Assembly (NCBI GenBank): GCA_946405645.1
Contig: CAMJHW010000082.1
Coordinates: forward strand, 1 to 6,237
Length of the DNA: 6,237 nt
Source: an uncultured Bacteroidales bacterium
GTDB taxonomy: Bacteria > Bacteroidota > Bacteroidia > Bacteroidales > UBA932
Direction of reading: 5' to 3'
The notes beneath the pieces were generated by a model. It saw only the letters and a program-made list of their open reading frames with translations, was not told where the DNA came from and made no database searches. Below are positions 1 through 5,255 of this stretch, piece after piece. Positions within the stretch are counted from its first letter, which is position 1. Each line of letters begins with the position of its first letter. The translations under genes and the position numbers were made by a program.

Positions 1-901
1 TCTTGGAGTCGATGCCGCTGGCCTCGAGGACGTTGGGGTCCACCATGCCGCAGCCGAGGATCTCTAGCCAGCCGGTACCCTTGCAGATGTTGCAGCCCTT
101 GCCATGGCAGATGTTGCAGCTGACGTCCACCTCGGCGGAAGGCTCGGTGAACGGGAAGTACGACGGACGCATGCGGATCTCGGTCTCGGGACCGAACATC
201 TCACGGGCGAACAGGAGGATGGCCTGCTTGAGGTCGGCGAAAGTCACGCCCTCGTCGATGTAGAGACCCTCTACCTGATGGAATATGCAGTGTGCGCGGG
301 CGCTGATGGCTTCGTTGCGGAACACGCGGCCGGGGCAGATGACGCGGATCGGGAGCTTCATGCTCTCCATGGCGCGCACCTGCACTGAAGAAGTGTGCGT
401 GCGGAGCAGAAGAGGATTGGGATGTCCTGCGGAAATGAAGAAGGTGTCCTGCATATCACGCGCGGGATGGTTCTGCGGGAAATTCAGGGCCTCGAACACG
501 TGATAGTCGTCCTCGATCTCAGGGCCTTCGGCCACGTCGTAACCGAACTTGCGGAAGATGTCGACGATCTGCTGGCGCACGATCGAGACGGGATGACGCG
601 AACCGAGCTCGAAGGGATCTCCGGGCATGGTAAGGTCGGCCTTGGGTCCGTCGGAGACGGAGTCGTCGGCGACCGTACCCTTCAGCTCCTCGATCTTTCC
701 CTGCACGGCATTCTTGAGGTCGTTGAGGGATTTGCCGAACAACTTCTTGTTCTCCTTATCCATCGCACGGAACTCTTCGAAAAGTTTCGTGACCTCACCC
801 TTCTTGCCGAGGAAACGCACGCGGGCTTCCTCCACTTCCTTCTGAGTCTTGCACTTCAGATCATTGATCTCCGCAAGGAGTTTCTCAATCTCTTCTCTCA
901 T
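1..901 (-). CDS. pheS: Phenylalanyl-tRNA synthetase alpha subunit (3' end cut by window edge)
   Basis: Charges tRNA-Phe with phenylalanine in the cytoplasm as part of the alpha2-beta2 enzyme; this subunit carries the class II catalytic core. The first 300 codons are present. Residues 1-90 form the charged helical N-terminal arm that binds tRNA. Motif 1 lies at about 103-149 (starting HPVSIVRQQ). The motif 2 region is at 167-211, with RTHTSSVQVR, PGRVFRNE and FHQVEG. The hallmark RPSYFPFTEPSAEVDV spans 245-260. Residues 262-273 hold a CNIC-x4-CNIC cysteine cluster, followed by GWLEILGCGMVDPNVL; many non-proteobacterial PheS proteins have such an insert, E. coli PheS does not. Motif 3 and roughly the last 35-40 residues are missing to the left. 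The ATG at 901 has no good Shine-Dalgarno sequence; an AT-rich spacer of 9 bases separates it from the stop of the upstream gene, so the two are probably cotranscribed. Identification is firm. Confidence 0.97.
   Translation of the reverse strand, partial: MREEIEKLLAEINDLKCKTQKEVEEARVRFLGKKGEVTKLFEEFRAMDKENKKLFGKSLNDLKNAVQGKIEELKGTVADDSVSDGPKADLTMPGDPFELGSRHPVSIVRQQIVDIFRKFGYDVAEGPEIEDDYHVFEALNFPQNHPARDMQDTFFISAGHPNPLLLRTHTSSVQVRAMESMKLPIRVICPGRVFRNEAISARAHCIFHQVEGLYIDEGVTFADLKQAILLFAREMFGPETEIRMRPSYFPFTEPSAEVDVSCNICHGKGCNICKGTGWLEILGCGMVDPNVLEASGIDSK
83..120 (-). repeat. 14-bp direct repeat encoding the two CNIC motifs of PheS
   Basis: The 14-base string GCAGATGTTGCAGC (+ strand) occurs at 83-96 and again at 107-120, a 24-base period. 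On the coding strand the two copies encode Cys-Asn-Ile-Cys at residues 262-265 and 270-273 with identical codons. It is an in-gene repeat explained by the protein motif, not a mobile or regulatory repeat. Confidence 0.8.
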
Positions 902-910
902 ATTATTCGT

Positions 911-1333
911 TTATCTTTTCTGTTTCTCACGGAACTTGTCGCGCATCTTCTTCTCGCGCGCGGCACCGCTCTTGAGATATTTGGCCCACTGGTCCTCGTC
1001 GAAGAGCTTCCCGTACGCATCATAAATCTTGTCCATCCACTTGTACTGGACGTCGTAATACATGTTGGTATTGGAGACCTTCTGCTTCTGGAGGTCAGTG
1101 AGCTCGGCCTGCATGGCCTTATAGTCGTGAACCAGGATGGAGTCGACATAGAAGATCTGCCAATCCTCGAGGTCGAGTAGACGCGTCAGACGATCAAGCT
1201 CCCTCTCGATGGATTCGTTGAACTCCTTCTCCGCCTTCTTTTCATCAGCGGTCTGCTCCTGAGCCGCCAGGCCTGAAGACAACCCGGCGAAAAGAGCTGC
1301 GCAAAGCACAAATGAACGGACAAACGGACGCAT
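911..1333 (-). CDS. Small exported helical protein upstream of pheS, possibly Spy/CpxP (LTxxQ)-like
   Basis: 140 residues. Residues 1-24 are a signal peptide (basic start, hydrophobic core FVLCAALFAGL, probable cleavage after LAA before Gln25), so the protein should reach the periplasm. There is no lipobox cysteine. The mature part is about 116 residues, highly charged, rich in Lys, Glu and aromatics, and probably all helical. Two spaced segments resemble each other: LLDLEDWQIFYVDSIL (52-67) and KLFDEDQWAKYLKSGA (109-124). This hydrophobic-acidic-x-Gln pattern recalls the paired LTxxQ motifs of Spy/CpxP periplasmic chaperone-like proteins, but the match is by eye and the Thr is absent. The Lys/Arg-rich tail (126-140) could bind an acidic partner. 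It leads the leftward transcript, ends 9 bases before pheS, and starts about 36 bases from a strong promoter. From memory, similar short proteins sit by pheS in other Bacteroidales, but I could not verify this. Function is unknown. Confidence 0.85.
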   Translation of the reverse strand: MRPFVRSFVLCAALFAGLSSGLAAQEQTADEKKAEKEFNESIERELDRLTRLLDLEDWQIFYVDSILVHDYKAMQAELTDLQKQKVSNTNMYYDVQYKWMDKIYDAYGKLFDEDQWAKYLKSGAAREKKMRDKFREKQKR

Positions 1334-1349
1334 ACTGACAAAAAATTTA

Positions 1350-1357
1350 TAGCTTTG
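1350..1357 (+). promoter_or_regulatory. Probable -7 box (TAGCTTTG) for the dipeptidase-dehydrogenase operon
   Basis: TAGCTTTG fully matches TAnnTTTG and lies 49 bases before the ATG at 1407, so a start near 1363 would leave a leader of about 43 bases. No TTTG or TTG is found at the expected -33 position (about 1325-1330), so the promoter may be weak or need an activator. This box lies within the leader of the leftward transcript, so the two promoters face each other. Confidence 0.5.
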
Positions 1358-1375
1358 TAAAACTGATTCAGATTA

Positions 1376-1406
1376 CAAAAATAATCATTTAATAAAAAAC
1401 TGCAAA
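1376..1406 (-). promoter_or_regulatory. Bacteroidetes-type promoter for the small exported protein and pheS
   Basis: Read on the minus strand, a -33 TTTG (1406 to 1403) is followed after exactly 19 bases by TATTTTTG (1383 to 1376). These match the Bacteroidetes primary-sigma consensus of TTTG, a 19-21 base spacer and TAnnTTTG. Transcription should start near 1370, giving a leader of about 35-38 bases before the ATG at 1333. The spacer is almost wholly A/T. Box identity and spacing are seen directly; activity is inferred. The boxes lie inside the presumed leader of the divergent gene. Confidence 0.72.
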
Positions 1407-3116
1407 ATGCGAAGACTTCCTCTCCTGGCCATGGCCTGCGCCCTTCTCCTGATCCCGCAAGGGGCTGCGGACGCTTGCACCAACGTCATCATCTCCCGCG
1501 GCGCCAGCGCCGACGGCTCCTGCATGGTATCCTATGCCGCCGACTCGCATCTCCTTTTCGGAGAGCTGTATTTCCACAAGGCCGCCGACTGGAAAGCTGG
1601 CATGATGCTCCCCATCATCGAGTGGGACACCTACAAGCCTCTCGGGAGCATAGCCCAGGTGGAACATACGTACCAGACGGTCGGCAACATGAACGAGCAC
1701 CAGCTCATCATAGGAGAAACCACTTGGGGAGGACGCGAGGAGCAGGTCAACCCTGACGGCATAATGGACTACGGCTCGCTCATATACATAACCCTGCAGC
1801 GGGCGCGTACCGCACGCGAGGCCATCGAGACCATAGTCGCGCTTGCCAACGAGTACGGCTATCCTTCCGAAGGAGAGACCTTCTCGATCGCCGACACCCA
1901 GGAGGCCTGGGTCATGGACCTCGTCGGAAAGGGAGACGAGAAGGGCATCGTGTGGGTAGCGCGCAGGATACCCGACGGATACATCTGCGCACACGCCAAC
2001 CAGGCCCGCATCACTACCTTCCCGCAGAACGACCCCGAGAACTGTCTCTTCGCACCCGACGTCATCTCGTTCGCCCGTTCGAAGGGCTGGTATGAGGGGG
2101 ACGACGCTGGCTTCAGCTTCCGCGACGCCTACAATCCGCTGGATTTCGGCGGTGCGAGAGCCTGTGACGCCCGCGCCTGGAGCGCATTCAACATCCTTTG
2201 CGACGGTGTCTTCACTTATCTCGACGCCGATGGACGCGAGGTAAGCGCTCCCGCGTCCGACTGGCTGGACTATGCCATGGGTTATGACTTGAAAGGCGAG
2301 ATGCCGCTATTCGTGAAGCCTTCGCGCAAGATCACCGTCAAGGACGTCGCCGACGTCATGCGCGACCACTACGAGGGTACCCCTATGGACATGACACAGG
2401 ATATCGGCGCGGGAGGCAACGCCCTGCCTTACCGCTGGCGTCCCATGAACTTTACCGTGGACGGAAAAACCTATGTCAACGAGCGCGCAATCGCCACCCA
2501 GCAGACCGGCTTCTGGTTCGTCGGCCAGGCCAGGGGCTGGCTCCCCGACGAGATCGGCAGCCTGATCTGGTTCGGCTGCGACGATGCCGCCACTTCTTAT
2601 CTCACTCCTATCTACGTCAACACGACGGAAGTGCCAGACTGTTTCAGGGTGGGCAACGGCGACATGCTGCACTACTCCCCCACCTCGGCATTCTGGATGT
2701 GCAACCGCGTCGCCAACGCCTGCTACAAGATGTATGACAGGATGGCTCCGTTCGTGCGCGAGGCTGCGGACAGCTTCGAAAACGACCAGATGTTCGGCAA
2801 GGTGAAGGAAAATGACGAAAAACTGCTCGCCAAGTACAAACCCGGAAAGAAAAGCGCTCTGCGCAAGATCCGCAAAGCCCTGACCCGCTATTCCGTAGAT
2901 ACCGCCCAGGAGCAGTTCGCCAATTGGGCGAAGCTTGAGGAAACCTTGCTCGTCAAGTTCATCGACGGCAACATCAAGGCCCAGGAAGAAGACGGCAGTT
3001 TCAAGCATTCCGAGTACAACGAAGGCACCCCCGACGGTCTGCAATACGGTGGATACAACGAACTCTGGAAAGAGGTAGTCGCACGCGAACATGGTTCAGT
3101 GATAGAAGTGAAATAA
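1407..3116 (+). CDS. Exported peptidase family C69 dipeptidase
   Basis: 569 residues, an N-terminal-nucleophile hydrolase of MEROPS family C69 (Pfam Peptidase_C69), expected to cleave dipeptides in the periplasm or outside the cell. Residues 1-23 are a signal peptide ending in Ala-Asp-Ala. Cutting there puts Cys24 (in ADACTNVIISRGAS) at the new N-terminus, where family members carry the catalytic nucleophile. Other family hallmarks are ADGS at 35-38, YAADSH at 43-48, NEHQLIIGETTWGGR at 96-110, a GIMDYGSL...QRARTAREAIE stretch (118-141), SEGETFSIADTQEAWVMDL (154-172) and VARRIPDGYICAHANQARI (184-202). The C-terminal part (about 460-530) is a Lys/Glu-rich helical tail. Length is normal for Bacteroidetes members. 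The start is fixed by the signal peptide; upstream is A-rich with no Shine-Dalgarno. The stop overlaps the next start by one base (TAATG), implying translational coupling with a sugar-type oxidoreductase, an odd partner for a peptidase. Family call firm; substrate unknown. Confidence 0.93.
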   Translation: MRRLPLLAMACALLLIPQGAADACTNVIISRGASADGSCMVSYAADSHLLFGELYFHKAADWKAGMMLPIIEWDTYKPLGSIAQVEHTYQTVGNMNEHQLIIGETTWGGREEQVNPDGIMDYGSLIYITLQRARTAREAIETIVALANEYGYPSEGETFSIADTQEAWVMDLVGKGDEKGIVWVARRIPDGYICAHANQARITTFPQNDPENCLFAPDVISFARSKGWYEGDDAGFSFRDAYNPLDFGGARACDARAWSAFNILCDGVFTYLDADGREVSAPASDWLDYAMGYDLKGEMPLFVKPSRKITVKDVADVMRDHYEGTPMDMTQDIGAGGNALPYRWRPMNFTVDGKTYVNERAIATQQTGFWFVGQARGWLPDEIGSLIWFGCDDAATSYLTPIYVNTTEVPDCFRVGNGDMLHYSPTSAFWMCNRVANACYKMYDRMAPFVREAADSFENDQMFGKVKENDEKLLAKYKPGKKSALRKIRKALTRYSVDTAQEQFANWAKLEETLLVKFIDGNIKAQEEDGSFKHSEYNEGTPDGLQYGGYNELWKEVVAREHGSVIEVK

Positions 3117-4048
3117 TGGAATACAGGGAGATCGGAAAGACCGGAATGGTCGTATCGGCGCTCTCCTTCGGGGCTTCCAGCCTTGGAGGCGTATTCCACG
3201 CCATCAAGGAGAAGGAAGCCATCGAGGCAGTGTTCGCAGCCGTGGAAGGGGGCATCAACTTCATTGATGTCTCTCCCTACTACGGACATTACAAGGCGGA
3301 AACGGTGTTGGGCAAAGCCCTCAAGGACATTCCGCGCGACAAGTATTATCTCTCCACCAAGGTCGGACGCTACGGCAAGGACGGGGTGAACACCTGGGAC
3401 TATTCCGCCAAGAGAGCGGTGGAAAGCGTTTACGAAAGCATGGAACGCCTCAATATCGAGCACATAGACTTGATCAATGTACATGATATCGAGTTCGCCG
3501 ACCTTCACCAAGTGGTGGAGGAGACGCTCCCGGCGCTCGTTGAACTGCGGGAAAAGGGAGTGGTCGGCCACGTGGGCATCACGGACCTTCAGCCGGAGAA
3601 CCTCCAATGGGTGGTAGAGCACGTGCCGGCGGGAACTGTCGAATCGACCCTGTGTTTCTGCCATTATTCCCTCAACGACGACCTGCTCACGGAGTATTTC
3701 GACTGGTTCGAGGAGCGGGGCATCGGCATTATCAATGCCTCTCCCCTCTCTATGGGACTGCTGTCAAGCCGCGGCGCGCCGGACTGGCACCCTGCGGACC
3801 GCAGTCTCGTCGAAGCCTGCGCGCGCGCCGCTGCCCACTGCGCTGCAAAGGGCTACCCCATCGAGGCGCTTGCCATCCGGTACGCCGTATCCAATCCAAG
3901 GATAGCCACGACACTGTTCAGCTCGGCCAACCCCGACAACGTAAGACGCAACATAGCGGTTGCACAGCAAGCTCCGGATCCGGAGCTTATAGAAGAAGTA
4001 CACGAAATCATCGGCGACCAAATGCGCGTCAGATGGAAAAACTCTTAA
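3116..4048 (+). CDS. Aldo/keto reductase, L-galactose dehydrogenase-like
   Basis: 310 residues, a cytoplasmic NAD(P)-dependent (beta/alpha)8-barrel oxidoreductase. The aldo/keto reductase tetrad is visible as Asp51, Tyr56, Lys82 and His123, with GINFIDVSPYYG at 46-57. Several stretches closely match my memory of plant L-galactose dehydrogenase: LSFGASSLGGVF (16-27), HDIEFADL (123-130), PAGTVESTLCFCHYSLND (171-188), and INASPLSMGLL with a following APDWHPA (206-227). That enzyme oxidises L-galactose at C1 to the lactone; Bacteroides has a catabolic counterpart. L-fucose or D-arabinose (D-threo-aldose dehydrogenase activity) are plausible alternative substrates. No signal peptide. The ATG overlaps the stop of the dipeptidase gene by one base, and the next gene starts 4 bases after this stop. 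Family assignment is firm, sugar specificity an inference. Confidence 0.92.
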   Translation: MEYREIGKTGMVVSALSFGASSLGGVFHAIKEKEAIEAVFAAVEGGINFIDVSPYYGHYKAETVLGKALKDIPRDKYYLSTKVGRYGKDGVNTWDYSAKRAVESVYESMERLNIEHIDLINVHDIEFADLHQVVEETLPALVELREKGVVGHVGITDLQPENLQWVVEHVPAGTVESTLCFCHYSLNDDLLTEYFDWFEERGIGIINASPLSMGLLSSRGAPDWHPADRSLVEACARAAAHCAAKGYPIEALAIRYAVSNPRIATTLFSSANPDNVRRNIAVAQQAPDPELIEEVHEIIGDQMRVRWKNS

Positions 4049-4052
4049 GGAA

Positions 4053-5093
4053 ATGAAAGCTCTGCAAATCAGCGCTCCAGGAAGCGTGAACACAGTCGAT
4101 TTGCCCGTTCCCGAGGCGGGAGCGGGAGAAGTTCTCCTCAGAATGGAATATGTCGGATTCTGCGGATCCGACCTCAATACTTACAGAGGCGCAAACGCCA
4201 TGGCAAAGAGCCCGGTCATCCCGGGACACGAAATCGGCGCGGTGATAGAGGCAGTGGGAGCCGGCGTACCGGACTTCCTGCAGGCAGGGATGACCGTTAC
4301 GGTCAATCCCTACACGGCATGCGGGACCTGTCCTTCCTGCCGGCGCGGCCGGCCCAACGCGTGCCGCAGCAACCAGACGCTGGGCGTCCAGCGCGACGGT
4401 GCCATGCGTGAATATATGGCTGTCCCCTGGGAGAAAGTAATACCCGCGGGGACTCTCAGCACACGCGACAGCGCGCTGGTCGAACCTATGAGCGTAGGAT
4501 TCCACGCCGTTTCCCGCGGCGCGGTCATCGATACCGATACCGTGATGGTGATAGGATGCGGCATGGTTGGCCTCGGCGCCGTAGTGCGTGCCGCACTCCG
4601 GGGCGCTACGGTCATCGCCGCCGACATCGATGACGAGAAACTGATGATAGCCAAACAGATGGGCGCCAAATACGGTCTGAACACAATGGCTCCCGACTTC
4701 CGCGAACAGCTCGCGCAAGTCACCGGAGGCGACGGCCCCGACGTAGTCGTGGAGGCCGTCGGCAGCCCTGCGACCTATCGGCTCGCGGTCGATTCCGTCG
4801 CATTCACCGGACGCGTCGTCTGCATCGGCTACTCCAAGTCCGACGTTACCTTCGAAACCAGGCTCTTCGTACAGAAAGAGCTGGATATCAGAGGTTCACG
4901 CAATGCCGAACCTTCCGATTTCAGGGCTGTCATCCGCTACATGGAGCGCGGCTGCTGCCCGGCTGAGCGGCTTGTCAGCCGCGTCGCCGGCTGGTCCGAC
5001 GCCGCGGAGGCACTGGCCTTCTGGAACCAGAACCCCGGAAAAGTGTTCAGAATCCTTCTAAAAATCGGCTCTGACAATGTAAATAATGCATAA
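4053..5093 (+). CDS. Zinc-dependent medium-chain dehydrogenase, L-galactonate 5-dehydrogenase-like
   Basis: 346 residues, cytoplasmic. Catalytic-zinc ligands are seen as Cys37 (GFCGSD), His59-Glu60 (PGHEIGAV) and probably Glu144 (LVEPMSVGFHA). The structural zinc site is Cys90, Cys93, Cys96 and Cys104. The Rossmann motif GCGMVG is at 168-173; Asp191 at the end of the second strand (VIAADIDD) favours NAD over NADP. The segment RGSRNAEPSDF (280-290) matches a GSRNATPEDF stretch I recall from E. coli YjjN, the L-galactonate oxidoreductase that makes D-tagaturonate. That, plus the L-galactose dehydrogenase-like neighbour, suggests the aldonate-oxidising step of the same route. Sorbitol, threonine or other polyol dehydrogenase activity cannot be excluded. 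An AAGGA string overlaps the preceding stop but lies only one base from the ATG, too close for an ordinary Shine-Dalgarno, so translational coupling is likely. Length is normal and all metal ligands are intact. Confidence 0.92.
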   Translation: MKALQISAPGSVNTVDLPVPEAGAGEVLLRMEYVGFCGSDLNTYRGANAMAKSPVIPGHEIGAVIEAVGAGVPDFLQAGMTVTVNPYTACGTCPSCRRGRPNACRSNQTLGVQRDGAMREYMAVPWEKVIPAGTLSTRDSALVEPMSVGFHAVSRGAVIDTDTVMVIGCGMVGLGAVVRAALRGATVIAADIDDEKLMIAKQMGAKYGLNTMAPDFREQLAQVTGGDGPDVVVEAVGSPATYRLAVDSVAFTGRVVCIGYSKSDVTFETRLFVQKELDIRGSRNAEPSDFRAVIRYMERGCCPAERLVSRVAGWSDAAEALAFWNQNPGKVFRILLKIGSDNVNNA

Positions 5094-5172
5094 TACTGCA
5101 TGGCCAAGTTTTAAAAATAAGTCAAATCATTAAAATAATTGTTCATATTATATATATAGAACAAAAAACGAC

Positions 5173-5180
5173 CACATTTG
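5173..5180 (+). promoter_or_regulatory. Weak candidate -7 box (CACATTTG) for the SusC-like gene
   Basis: CACATTTG matches TAnnTTTG at five of six fixed positions and is the best candidate in the 162-base gap. No TTG occurs at the expected distance upstream; the nearest, at 5139-5141, is 31 bases away, and the DNA between is an AT run (TATTATATATATAG). A start near 5187 would put the whole downstream stem-loop into the leader. An alternative sigma factor could instead be used, as for some SusC genes, but I see no clear boxes for one. Confidence 0.25.
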
Positions 5181-5194
5181 ACGGAAAAATGAAA

Positions 5195-5255
5195 TTGGTT
5201 TAGGGATTAAGGGGCTAAATTAGCGACGTTAAAACCTTTTAATCCTTTTAACCAA
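5195..5255 (+). promoter_or_regulatory. Imperfect stem-loop abutting the SusC-like start codon
   Basis: The arms are 5195-5214 and 5235-5255. Pairing runs TTGGTT (5195-5200) with AACCAA (5250-5255), then GGATTAA (5204-5210) with TTAATCC (5239-5245), then GGGG (5211-5214) with CCTT (5235-5238, two G-U pairs). A small internal mismatch lies at 5201-5203 against 5246-5249. The loop is 20 bases. The 3' arm contains CCTTTTAA twice (5235-5242 and 5244-5251) and ends at the base before the ATG. In RNA it could hold the ribosome-entry region in a helix; in DNA it could be an operator. There is no T tract after it, so it is not a typical terminator. The pairing is seen directly; the role is inferred. 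The rest of the gap (5094-5194) is AT-rich with no gene I can support. Confidence 0.5.

Noticed and set aside
395..1180. Long plus-strand open frame (261 codons) across pheS and the small exported protein gene
   Set aside because: It is antisense to two well-supported genes, spans their junction, has a Leu/Val-rich composition typical of a shadow frame and matches no family I recognise.
1467..1478. Lipoprotein lipobox at Cys24 of the dipeptidase
   Set aside because: The residues before Cys are Ala-Asp-Ala; position -3 lacks the usual Leu/Val/Ile and Asp at -2 is atypical. A signal peptidase I site exposing the catalytic Cys explains it better.
1389..1994. Minus-strand open frame (201 codons) opposite the dipeptidase start
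   Set aside because: The plus frame has a signal peptide and clear C69 motifs; the antisense frame has none and would end inside the divergent promoter region.
2307..3664. Overlapping minus-strand open frames opposite the dipeptidase 3' end and the reductase 5' end
   Set aside because: Both are antisense to conserved proteins, one crosses the gene junction, and their compositions look like reverse complements of conserved codons.
4029..4718. Minus-strand open frame (229 codons) opposite the zinc dehydrogenase
   Set aside because: Shadow of a gene with all metal and nucleotide-binding motifs intact; no recognisable domain.
5086..5101. Possible terminator after the dehydrogenase operon (ATGCA, 6-base loop, TGCAT)
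   Set aside because: Only a 5-bp AT-rich stem overlapping the stop codon, with no T run directly after it; too weak to call.
5178..5206. Sigma-70-like promoter TTGACG with TAGGGA 17 bases on
   Set aside because: The -10 match is poor, and the primary sigma factor of Bacteroidetes does not use the E. coli-type consensus.
5195..5255. Inverted repeat as the boundary of an invertible promoter
   Set aside because: The arms are imperfect and only 20 bases apart, the enclosed segment holds no promoter boxes, and no invertase gene is in the window; an RNA or operator stem-loop fits better.
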